From NCBI GenBank assembly GCA_018433265.1, contig JAHDRO010000037.1, forward strand, positions 1 through 5,305: 5,305 nucleotides of DNA, in the 5' to 3' direction. Positions 1 through 5,305 of this stretch are shown here, one piece after another; the stretch's first letter is position 1; the number at the start of each line of letters is the position of its first letter. The notes beneath the pieces are model-generated. The model made no database searches, had not been told where the DNA came from, and saw only the letters and a program-made list of their open reading frames with translations. The position numbers and the translations under genes were made by a program. This stretch comes from Bacteroidales bacterium (GTDB taxonomy: Bacteria > Bacteroidota > Bacteroidia > Bacteroidales > UBA932).

Positions 1-137
1 ACAGTATTAAAAAAGTTGAACTTATTGAATATCCAGAGTTGGGTATGGAGGCAATTTGGAAAATAGAAGTTGAGAACTTTCCTGCTTTTATTCTTGTTGA
101 TGATAAAGGGAACGATTTTTTTGCACAGTATAAATAA
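1..137 (+). CDS. C-terminal end of a probable thioredoxin-fold protein (partial)
   Basis: An open frame enters from the left edge (first full codon at 3) and stops with TAA at 135-137, leaving 44 visible residues. The stretch [16 protein letters not shown] resembles the second half of thioredoxin and TlpA/peroxiredoxin-like folds. In those folds a cis-proline precedes a hydrophobic beta strand, which then turns through an Asp/Lys/Gly loop (family pattern roughly P-x-hydrophobic-D-x-x-G). The CxxC or peroxidatic cysteine would lie in the missing N-terminal part, so redox activity cannot be judged. The stop is only 15 bp before the next start on the same strand, and no promoter is visible between them, so the two genes are probably co-transcribed. 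The fold assignment is an inference from this short pattern; another alpha/beta protein is possible. Confidence 0.55.
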   Translation, partial: SIKKVELIEYPELGMEAIWKIEVENFPAFILVDDKGNDFFAQYK

Positions 138-152
138 ATTAAATCATTTAAA

Positions 153-1295
153 TTGAAAATTGTTTTTTTCCTTATCGCTTTTTCGGTAATATCATTAATC
201 GCTGCTTATCCGTTTGTTAGAGGGTTGCAGGCTTTTTCATATTCACGCTGGCTAAGTGTCATATATGCCACTATTTATATTTTTGCCTTCTTGGCTTTTA
301 TGTTAAAAATGTTTATCGGAGAGACAACGAACTCTTCGATTTCACTTTTTCTTTCAAGGGTTGGATTTACCTGGTTTATAGCTGTTATCTATTTTTCTCT
401 TTTTGCACTTTCATTTGATTTGCTTAGGTTGATCAACCATTTTACTGGATTTTTCCCATCTTTTATTAAAGATAATTATCAGCTTGTTAAACTTATATTG
501 GCTGTTTTTGTTGGATTAGCTGTCTCATCTCTATTAATTTATGGCAATTGGAAATTTAATCATCCTGTGGTTAGAGAGCTATCAATAAAGATTGATAAAC
601 CTCTTCCGCCAGACGGAGTAAATATTGTGCTTGCAAGCGATATTCATTTAAGTACCATTATCAACAGAGATAAACTGACCCAATATGTGGCTCTGATAAA
701 CAGGCAAAATCCGGATTTGGTTTTAATTACAGGAGATATTTCCGACAGGAACATAAAGCCACTGATAGATGGAAAGTTGTCTGAGTTATTAGGTAGTATT
801 ACTTCAACTTATGGTACATATGCAGTTACGGGCAATCATGAATATTATGGTGGTGATAAAGAAGCACTTTATTCATATTACAGATCTTCGGGAATACATC
901 TGCTGATAGATTCGGTAGTTGTTGTTAATGTTGGTGATGGTATTTTGAATATTATAGGAAGAGATGACAAAACCAACCATCATAGAAAAAGTCTGGGCAT
1001 GTTGATTGAAGGTGTTGACAAAAAATGGCCGGTAATTTTAATGGATCATCAGCCCTACAATCTTCAGGAAGCAGAATTTGCAGGTGTAGATCTGCAAGTT
1101 TCAGGTCACACTCATCAAGGGCAGTTTTGGCCTGGAAGTTTTTTTGTGAAAAAGATGTATGAATTATCATATGGGTATAAAGTCAGAGGAAAGACACATT
1201 TCATTGTCTCTTCAGGCCTTGGTTTGTGGGGACCAGAATTTCGTATTGGGACTTCGTCGGAAATTGTCTTAATTCACCTTTTTTCTAAGAGTTGA
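153..1295 (+). CDS. Membrane-anchored calcineurin-like metallophosphoesterase (YaeI/YkuE-like)
   Basis: The 380-residue protein has an N-terminal membrane part followed by a dinuclear-metal phosphoesterase domain. Four hydrophobic segments are visible at about 3-20, 33-55, 68-93 and 111-130. The catalytic domain then shows the full metallophosphoesterase motif set in order: D163-I-H165, GD195ISDR, GN228HE, DH299 and GH319TH321 followed by QGQ. These are the residues that bind the two metal ions and the phosphate. The arrangement matches the COG1408 group (YaeI, YkuE and relatives), whose members hydrolyse phosphomono- or diesters at the envelope; the substrate here is unknown. The even number of helices puts the catalytic domain on the same side as the N-terminus, and charge distribution does not settle which side. 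The start is TTG at 153. The frame is open back to the upstream gene's stop at 135-137 with no ATG or GTG, and the first internal ATG would remove two helices. There is no Shine-Dalgarno sequence. Confidence 0.9.
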   Translation: MKIVFFLIAFSVISLIAAYPFVRGLQAFSYSRWLSVIYATIYIFAFLAFMLKMFIGETTNSSISLFLSRVGFTWFIAVIYFSLFALSFDLLRLINHFTGFFPSFIKDNYQLVKLILAVFVGLAVSSLLIYGNWKFNHPVVRELSIKIDKPLPPDGVNIVLASDIHLSTIINRDKLTQYVALINRQNPDLVLITGDISDRNIKPLIDGKLSELLGSITSTYGTYAVTGNHEYYGGDKEALYSYYRSSGIHLLIDSVVVVNVGDGILNIIGRDDKTNHHRKSLGMLIEGVDKKWPVILMDHQPYNLQEAEFAGVDLQVSGHTHQGQFWPGSFFVKKMYELSYGYKVRGKTHFIVSSGLGLWGPEFRIGTSSEIVLIHLFSKS

Positions 1296-1297
1296 TT

Positions 1298-2134
1298 TTA
1301 CCAGCTGCCACCTGCGCCACCTCCTCCGAAACTACCGCCTCCGAATCCTCCGAATCCACCTCCTCCAAATCCGCCTCTACCTAATCCTCCGCCAGAATAT
1401 CCGCCAAACCGTCCTCCTCGTCCAGAAAGTAAAGACCCAAGTATTAACAAATCAAGAAAACCTGGGTCTTTTCTATTACCCCCTCCAAAATTAGTTGGTC
1501 CCTTTCTTTTGTTAACAATGGAAAAAATTATAAAGATCAGTACAATTCCGATGACGATCAACGCACCGAACAAAGAACTTCCCTCGCTTTGTGCAGCATA
1601 TTCTTCGGAACTGAATTCACCTGCAGCTATTGGCATAATCACTTTAAGAGCCTCGACAATCCCCTCATAGTACTCTCCCAGCATAAAATGTGGAATCATC
1701 TCCTGTTCCACAATCCTTTTGCATATGGCATCAGGGAGAGCTCCTTCAAGGCCATAACCAGTAGCTATAAAAGCTTCACCACGTTCGTCATGTCTTTTAG
1801 GTTTTATAAGTATAACGATACCATTATCAAATTTTTCCTGTCCGACTCTCCACTCTTCACCAATTGAATAGGCCATCTGTGATCTTTCCATGCCTCCGAA
1901 ATCGTTTAACGTCACGATGACAATCTGGTTGGAGGTTTTGTTTGCAAAATTCACCAGAGTATCTTCGAGATATGTACTTTGCTCTGGCGTCAGGATGACA
2001 GCGAAATCATTCACAAGTCTCGGAGGAGATGGCCTTTCAGGAACCTGGGCGAGTACTGAAGTTACTGCTATAGTCAATAGGACCAGAAGAGTCAGTGGCT
2101 TATTCACCAAACGATATTTCATTGCTCTGTTCAT
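1298..2134 (-). CDS. Secreted, membrane-anchored TPM-domain protein with Gly-rich tail (YgcG family)
   Basis: The 278-residue protein begins with a signal peptide (hydrophobic core about 13-28, likely cleavage after A29). A TPM domain follows at about 38-170, with the family landmarks VNDFAVIL (41-48), IVIVTLND (71-78), W95-RVGQ, DNGIVILI (103-110), GYGLEGALPDA (126-136) and IPHF near 150. A transmembrane helix at 187-207 is followed by basic NKRK, then a second hydrophobic stretch (225-236) and a glycine-rich tail (238-278) ending in GGSW, typical of YgcG proteins. TPM domains are known from the plant thylakoid protein TLP18.3, linked to photosystem II repair and reported to have phosphatase activity; the bacterial role is unclear. 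By the positive-inside rule the TPM domain is periplasmic and the tail cytoplasmic. The gene overlaps the preceding TPM gene by 35 nt, indicating coupling. An ATG at codon 5 (2122) is an alternative start that gives a more usual MKxR signal peptide. Confidence 0.88.
   Translation of the reverse strand: MNRAMKYRLVNKPLTLLVLLTIAVTSVLAQVPERPSPPRLVNDFAVILTPEQSTYLEDTLVNFANKTSNQIVIVTLNDFGGMERSQMAYSIGEEWRVGQEKFDNGIVILIKPKRHDERGEAFIATGYGLEGALPDAICKRIVEQEMIPHFMLGEYYEGIVEALKVIMPIAAGEFSSEEYAAQSEGSSLFGALIVIGIVLIFIIFSIVNKRKGPTNFGGGNRKDPGFLDLLILGSLLSGRGGRFGGYSGGGLGRGGFGGGGFGGFGGGSFGGGGAGGSW
1301..1423 (-). repeat. Low-complexity GGN/TTY repeat encoding the Gly-rich tail
   Basis: This stretch encodes residues 238-278 of the YgcG-type protein. 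On the plus strand it reads as runs of CCN codons (CCT, CCA, CCG, CCC-like) broken by AAA/AAT and similar triplets, giving Gly-Gly-Gly-Phe/Ser units. The units are imperfect and use mixed glycine codons, so it looks like a maintained protein repeat and not a recent slippage expansion. It is clearly more GC-rich than its surroundings. Confidence 0.8.
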
Positions 2135-2537
2135 TAGTGTCGTCTGTTTTATGGGGAAAGTAATCTCTTAATTTATCTCCTGTCATTCTTATAGCAATTC
2201 TAAGTCCATCAACTATTTGATTGGATGCAAAATGAGAGACAAGAACATCTTTAACATCATCCCAGAACCCTTCCGGGACTGTTGAATTGATCCCTGCATC
2301 TCCAATTATTGCAAGTTTCTTTGATTCATATGCAATATATATCAGGACAGCGTTTCGCTCCTTTGTTCGGTACATTTTTAAAGCATTAAATACAGTAATT
2401 GCCCTGCTGATTGGATCTGAATTACATTTGCTTTCAATATGTACCCTTATCTCACCGGAAGTATTAAGTTCCGCAGATTCTATTTCCTTAATCAATAAGG
2501 ACTTATCTGAATCTGAAAGAAATTTTGAGGCAGCCAC
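2100..2537 (-). CDS. Small signal-less TPM-domain protein
   Basis: The 145-residue protein has no signal peptide or membrane helix and is predicted to be cytoplasmic. It is essentially a single TPM domain: SGEIRVHIE (27-35), RNAVLIYIA (61-69), IIGDAGIN (77-84), FWDDV (91-95), then an acidic tail ending NEISFGE. Single-domain TPM proteins of about this length are known in marine Bacteroidota, including one of solved structure (BA42 of Bizionia). The start is GTG at 2537, two bases after the lemA stop codon; the next Met (residue 55) would destroy the domain, so the GTG is firm. Its 3' end overlaps the start of the YgcG-type gene by 35 nt. This spacing implies translational coupling in the order lemA, small TPM, YgcG-type TPM. 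Molecular function is not established; TPM relatives have been linked to phosphatase or chaperone-like activity. Confidence 0.85.
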   Translation of the reverse strand: MAASKFLSDSDKSLLIKEIESAELNTSGEIRVHIESKCNSDPISRAITVFNALKMYRTKERNAVLIYIAYESKKLAIIGDAGINSTVPEGFWDDVKDVLVSHFASNQIVDGLRIAIRMTGDKLRDYFPHKTDDTNEQSNEISFGE

Positions 2538-2539
2538 AA

Positions 2540-3136
2540 TTAAAATTCAACTTTTGGTGGTTGTTCTGTCCCCTCATTTGCTTCGAAATATGGTTTTCTC
2601 TCGAAACCAAAGAGAGAAGCTATAATATTTTTTGGAAATTGACGGATATAGGTATTAAACCCTCGTGCAGCGTCATTGAACTTCTGTCTTTCTACTGTAA
2701 TCCTGTTTTCAGTTCCTTCAAGTTGTGCTTGTAATTCCAAAAAGTTTTGGTTTGCCTTTAAATCAGGATAACGTTCAACTACAACCATCAATTTGTTCAG
2801 TGCATTTGTCAGTTCACCCTGAGCTGCCTGAAATTTTTCCATGGCGTCTGGAGTCATGTTTTTTGGGTCTATTGTGGTCTGCGTAGCTTTGGATCTTGCA
2901 TTGACTACACCTTCAAGAGTTTCCCTTTCATGTGTGGCATAACCTTTGACAGTAGCCACTAAATTTGGAATAAGGTCAGCACGACGCTGGTAAACATTTT
3001 CAACCTGAGACCATGCAGATGTTACTCCCTCTTCTTGGGCAACCATTTTGTTATAAACTCGCATTCCCCAAAAGAGAAAAATGAGCAGAATTGCTAATAT
3101 CACCAAAATTACAATTGTTCCTTTTGATAATTTCAT
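2540..3136 (-). CDS. lemA: LemA family membrane protein
   Basis: The 198-residue length is normal for LemA. One transmembrane helix lies at 6-24, followed by the helical LemA core. Diagnostic stretches are the block at 42-69 (W42, QVENVYQRRADLIPNLV, VKGYATHE), YPDLKANQNFLELQAQLEGTENRI (123-146, of which the ANQNF/LQ..LEGTENRI parts are near-invariant in the family), FN..IRQFP (160-168) and the terminal FGFERKPYFE (176-185). LemA proteins are single-pass membrane proteins with a long antiparallel helical bundle; their biochemical role is unknown. The name comes from a Listeria antigen and is unrelated to the Pseudomonas LemA/GacS kinase. The ATG at 3136 starts a standard MKxSK N-terminus. It lies 40 bp after the FISUMP lipoprotein stop, and the AT-rich gap shows neither a terminator nor a convincing -7 box, so co-transcription from upstream is plausible. 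Confidence 0.96.
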   Translation of the reverse strand: MKLSKGTIVILVILAILLIFLFWGMRVYNKMVAQEEGVTSAWSQVENVYQRRADLIPNLVATVKGYATHERETLEGVVNARSKATQTTIDPKNMTPDAMEKFQAAQGELTNALNKLMVVVERYPDLKANQNFLELQAQLEGTENRITVERQKFNDAARGFNTYIRQFPKNIIASLFGFERKPYFEANEGTEQPPKVEF

Positions 3137-3176
3137 AATTTAATCTAATTAATTTATTAATAATGATTTAAACAAG

Positions 3177-4196
3177 TTAGAGACTTTTTCTGACACATCT
3201 AACAGATGCACCAAAATACTCTTTTGTCACATAATTATATGGAAAATCAGGACTGTCAAAATAGATGTAACGATATTCAGCAAAATTTGAATCTTTTTCG
3301 GTTGATGACCACCAGAAACCGAAAGAAAACAAATTTTCAAAACGGTTTAAATTATTCATCATACACCCTGCTGGAAGTGCATTCCAGGTAAAAAGATTTT
3401 TTTGGGCATTATCCGGGCTGTATTTCCATATATTGTTATCGTTTAGCTGTGCGTTGACAGTTAATTTTTCTCCCAGACCTCTCCAAGAATCGTGAAAAGG
3501 AAGAGTGGTGTATCCATTAAGTACCTTTGCCAAATTCTCCCAGTCTTCTGCTGTAGGAACAGACCAGCCGGGAGGACACACACCGCGAGGTCCTTCGCCC
3601 AGTCCGCTTTTACTGATGTTGTCGGTTGCCTCAGACCATGTGTAAAGTCTGCCCATAAATATGGCAAGAAGTGTTTCATCTTTGTATGCCTTACCGGCAC
3701 TTTCATAATTTAAGTTGTAGTTGAACCAGTCAAGGTCACCTATGGTTGAATAGTAATAAACTTTACCATCTCTTGGATCAGTTATATATTCTCCGCTTTT
3801 TTTCAATCCTTTGAGACTGTTTTCGGAAGTAATATCAATAACCTTAACAGCCAGTGAGTTTGACTTGGAATAAAAACCATCTGCAGATGCAGAAACGGTT
3901 ACAGTATAATCACCTGTCGTAGATGGTGTTGTAATTATAATATTCTGACCTTCAGTTGTGTCAGCACTGAATCCAACTGTTATCCATTTGTATGTTATAC
4001 CTGATGTGGGATTAGTTATCCCGGTTGCATTAAGCTCAATCTGGGTAGAAACAGGCAGGTACTCTTGACATTTGAAAGAAAGTGTACCTTCCATATATTC
4101 GGATGTAGTTTCGTCTTCATCGTCTTTGTTACAGGATGAAATGGTTAGAAGCATGAAAGCTATAATTGGCAAAAGGAGAATTGTGAATCGTCTCAT
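3177..4196 (-). CDS. FISUMP-domain lipoprotein, likely surface exposed
   Basis: The 339-residue protein has a lipoprotein signal peptide ending in ISSC, with the lipidated cysteine at 22. The next residues, NKDDEDE, match the K-(D/E)2 type of lipoprotein export signal described in Bacteroidota, so the mature protein is predicted to reach the cell surface. Residues about 38-121 look like an Ig/PKD-like beta domain (strands such as ITYKWITVG and GDYTVTVSA). Residues about 139-339 form a FISUMP domain: DPRDGKVYYYSTIGDLDW, NLNY, GRLYTWSEA, GVCPPGWSVPTAEDW (206-219), WNALPAG, GFWWSSTE (293-300) and terminal SVRCVR. The family is abundant in Fibrobacter and Bacteroidota surface proteins, and its ligand or activity is unknown. 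A -7 box lies about 27-34 bp upstream of the ATG. The gene is first in the minus-strand cluster. Confidence 0.9.
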   Translation of the reverse strand: MRRFTILLLPIIAFMLLTISSCNKDDEDETTSEYMEGTLSFKCQEYLPVSTQIELNATGITNPTSGITYKWITVGFSADTTEGQNIIITTPSTTGDYTVTVSASADGFYSKSNSLAVKVIDITSENSLKGLKKSGEYITDPRDGKVYYYSTIGDLDWFNYNLNYESAGKAYKDETLLAIFMGRLYTWSEATDNISKSGLGEGPRGVCPPGWSVPTAEDWENLAKVLNGYTTLPFHDSWRGLGEKLTVNAQLNDNNIWKYSPDNAQKNLFTWNALPAGCMMNNLNRFENLFSFGFWWSSTEKDSNFAEYRYIYFDSPDFPYNYVTKEYFGASVRCVRKSL

Positions 4197-4222
4197 ATGA
4201 TTGAAAGAGTCTTTATTTCGTA

Positions 4223-4230
4223 CAAATATA
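4223..4230 (-). promoter_or_regulatory. -7 box (TATATTTG) for the FISUMP lipoprotein gene
   Basis: Read on the minus strand, the octamer TATATTTG is an exact match to the Bacteroidota -7 consensus TAnnTTTG. It would place the transcription start roughly 20 nt before the ATG at 4196. A TTTG that could act as the -33 element sits at 4255-4258 (minus strand), but the 24-nt spacing is longer than the usual 19-21, so the -33 part is doubtful. The match is short and lies in AT-rich DNA. Confidence 0.5.
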
Positions 4231-4243
4231 ATTTTATTTATTC

Positions 4244-4251
4244 TAAATTTG
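4244..4251 (+). promoter_or_regulatory. -7 box (TAAATTTG) for apbE
   Basis: The octamer TAAATTTG is an exact match to the Bacteroidota -7 consensus TAnnTTTG and faces apbE. Transcription would begin near 4255, just 4 nt before the ATG at 4259 but about 16 nt before the ATG at 4271. If real, this box favours the second ATG as the translation start. No good TTTG is present at the usual -33 spacing; the closest is TTTC at 4216-4219. Confidence 0.42.
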
Positions 4252-4258
4252 TGCCAAA

Positions 4259-5281
4259 ATGGTTCTTATTATGAATTGTTCTAAAAGAGTTAATGAATTA
4301 GTTGTATTTCTGTTGTTGGCTATTGTTACGACAAGTTGTGAGAAGAAATTAATTTACAGGACAATTGACGGCTTCACTCAAGGGACAACATACCATATAG
4401 TATACTCAGTTGACGGGGCGGATTCTTTGGACGAAGTGGTCAACGAAGTTTTAAGTGCAGTTGACAATTCACTCTCTGTTTACAATGATTCTTCTTTGAT
4501 CTCAAGGATAAACAGGGGGGAAAATATTCCCCCCGATGCATTTTTTGTTGAACTATTCAATAAATCGAGGGAGATTTACGATTTAAGTTCGGGAGCGTTT
4601 GATATTTCTGGAGCTCCTCTCTTTGATATTTGGGGTTTTGGCTTTAAGAACAGAGAAAAAGTGACTCAGGAGGATATTGATAGTATTAAAACCTTTGTAG
4701 GAATGGACAAAATCTGGATAGATAATGGCAGGGTGAAAAGAAGTGATTCGAGAGTTACTCTTAATATGAATGCTGTAGCTCAGGGATATACCTCAGATGT
4801 TATGGCGCGTAAGTTTGACAGTTTGGGAGTAAGCAACTATATGATTGAGATAGGGGGAGAGATCTTCTGCAAGGGTCATAATCCTAAGGGGCATGAATGG
4901 AATGTGGGGATTGACAAACCTGTAGAGGGTAATTTTATTCCCGGAGAGGAGTTGCAGGCAGTAATTGCACTTTCTGGGAAAGGTCTTGCAACTTCAGGCA
5001 ATTATAGAAAATTTTATGAAGAAGGTGGTAAAAAATATTCTCATACAATTGATCCTCGAATTGGGTATCCTGTTACACATTCATTGCTAAGTGCTACGGT
5101 AATTGCCCAAGATGCAATGACTGCTGATGCTTTGGCAACTTTTTTTATGGTTGTAGGCCTTGATGAGGCAATAAAATTTCTTAATGACAGGCGCGATATT
5201 GACGCTTATCTGATTTATTCGGAAAATGGTCAATTCAAGGTATATAAGACTGCTGGGGTTAAAATTGTTAAAATAAAATAA
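4259..5281 (+). CDS. apbE: FAD:protein FMN transferase, lipoprotein type (ApbE)
   Basis: ApbE uses FAD and Mg2+ to attach FMN covalently to Ser/Thr of target proteins such as Na+-NQR and RNF subunits, acting outside the cytoplasmic membrane. The 340-residue protein has a lipoprotein signal with the cysteine at 27 (VTTSC; the Thr at -3 is not ideal). Family motifs follow in order: TQGTTYHI (40-47), LSVYNDSSLISRIN (72-85), SSGAFDISGAPLFDIWGFG (110-128), NMNAVAQGYTSD (169-180), IEIGGEIFCKG (196-206), W214-NVGIDKP, ATSGNYRKF (244-252), HTIDPRIGYPV (262-272) and TADALAT (288-294), the last carrying metal-ligand residues. Q175 replaces the Lys found in many homologues. CEKK after the lipobox lacks the acidic surface-export signal, so it probably faces the periplasm. 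The longest start is given; the ATG at 4271 (residue 5) is a strong alternative, supported by the position of the -7 box. A hairpin lies within codons 82-88. Confidence 0.95.
   Translation: MVLIMNCSKRVNELVVFLLLAIVTTSCEKKLIYRTIDGFTQGTTYHIVYSVDGADSLDEVVNEVLSAVDNSLSVYNDSSLISRINRGENIPPDAFFVELFNKSREIYDLSSGAFDISGAPLFDIWGFGFKNREKVTQEDIDSIKTFVGMDKIWIDNGRVKRSDSRVTLNMNAVAQGYTSDVMARKFDSLGVSNYMIEIGGEIFCKGHNPKGHEWNVGIDKPVEGNFIPGEELQAVIALSGKGLATSGNYRKFYEEGGKKYSHTIDPRIGYPVTHSLLSATVIAQDAMTADALATFFMVVGLDEAIKFLNDRRDIDAYLIYSENGQFKVYKTAGVKIVKIK
4515..4534 (+). other. Strong inverted repeat (G6/C6 hairpin) inside apbE
   Basis: Six G (4515-4520) plus AA pair perfectly with TT plus six C (4529-4534), giving an 8-bp stem around a 4-nt AATA loop. 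Six bases later there is a run of six T (4541-4546). In frame it encodes Arg-Gly-Glu-Asn-Ile-Pro-Pro-Asp of ApbE. It resembles a pause or terminator hairpin, but the T run does not directly follow the stem. It may simply reflect codon choice. Confidence 0.6.
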
Positions 5282-5294
5282 GAGTGAGGCTGTT

Positions 5295-5305
5295 ATGGCA
5301 AATAC
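5295..5305 (+). CDS. Start of a downstream gene (partial)
   Basis: Thirteen bases after the apbE stop, an ATG is followed by codons for Ala-Asn before the window ends. GTGAGG at 5284-5289 is a plausible Shine-Dalgarno sequence 5 nt before the ATG, unusual among the genes here and the main reason to call a start. The short gap and shared strand suggest an operon with apbE. The product cannot be identified from three codons. Confidence 0.4.

Noticed and set aside
138..154. AT-rich near-palindrome (6-bp arms around C145) before the metallophosphoesterase start
   Set aside because: All A/T pairs with a single-base centre; expected by chance in such DNA and too weak for a terminator or operator call.
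952..1170. Minus-strand open frame opposite the metallophosphoesterase motifs
   Set aside because: It is wholly antisense to a conserved catalytic domain, with no start context or recognisable protein features.
1301..1423. Repetitive CCN-rich stretch as a possible CRISPR or tandem DNA repeat
   Set aside because: No constant repeat unit or unique spacers; it is explained by the glycine-rich protein tail.
3137..3176. AT palindromes (for example TTATTAATAA at 3154-3163) and possible lemA promoter
   Set aside because: No TAnnTTTG match in the gap; the closest upstream string lacks one spacer base and a -33 partner. The palindromes are low complexity.
3461..3713. Open frames on both strands overlapping the FISUMP domain
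   Set aside because: They overlap the CPPGW-type conserved core of the lipoprotein in other frames; no signal, domain or start site supports them.
4514..4525. G-run and A-run in apbE as a programmed -1 frameshift site
   Set aside because: The in-frame codons AGG GGG GAA AAT do not form an X XXY YYZ slippery heptamer, and the zero frame continues through all ApbE motifs.
1..5305. tRNA, rRNA, riboswitch, insertion sequence or attachment site
   Set aside because: Nearly all of the window is covered by conserved protein genes, the gaps are at most 62 bp, and no cloverleaf, terminal inverted repeats or transposase was seen.

Overview
The window looks like ordinary chromosome from an AT-rich member of the Bacteroidota, probably near the Bacteroidales/Marinilabiliales. 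The main support is a lipoprotein with a 'Fibrobacter succinogenes major paralogous' (FISUMP) domain, a lipoprotein-type ApbE, two -7 boxes of the Bacteroidota type TAnnTTTG, scarce Shine-Dalgarno sequences, and two non-ATG starts (TTG and GTG). The genus cannot be named from this sequence alone.

Layout. At the left edge is the last 44 codons of a probable thioredoxin-fold protein. Fifteen bases later on the same strand comes a four-helix membrane protein with a C-terminal calcineurin-like metallophosphoesterase domain (153-1295). It meets, tail to tail with a 2-bp gap, a minus-strand cluster read from right to left: a surface-type FISUMP lipoprotein (4196-3177), LemA (3136-2540), a small signal-less TPM-domain protein (2537-2100) and a secreted, membrane-anchored TPM-domain protein of the YgcG type with a glycine-rich tail (2134-1298). 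A 62-bp divergent intergenic region (4197-4258) holds two facing -7 boxes and separates this cluster from apbE (4259-5281), a plus-strand lipoprotein FAD:protein FMN transferase. The first codons of another plus-strand gene begin at 5295.

How the genes work together. LemA, small TPM and YgcG-type TPM are packed with a 2-nt gap and a 35-nt overlap. They almost certainly form one translationally coupled envelope module, whose biochemical role is poorly known. The FISUMP lipoprotein lies 40 bp upstream of lemA with no visible terminator between them, so it may share their transcript. ApbE would flavinylate exported or membrane proteins, for example Na+-NQR or RNF-type subunits. No such target is visible in the window, although the truncated downstream gene is a candidate partner.

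No RNA gene, insertion sequence, CRISPR array or phage feature was found, and nothing clearly novel as a system. The points most worth a second look are the LemA-TPM-TPM module, a strong G6/C6 hairpin followed by a T6 run inside apbE, the paired divergent promoters, and the contrast in surface-export signals between the two lipoproteins.
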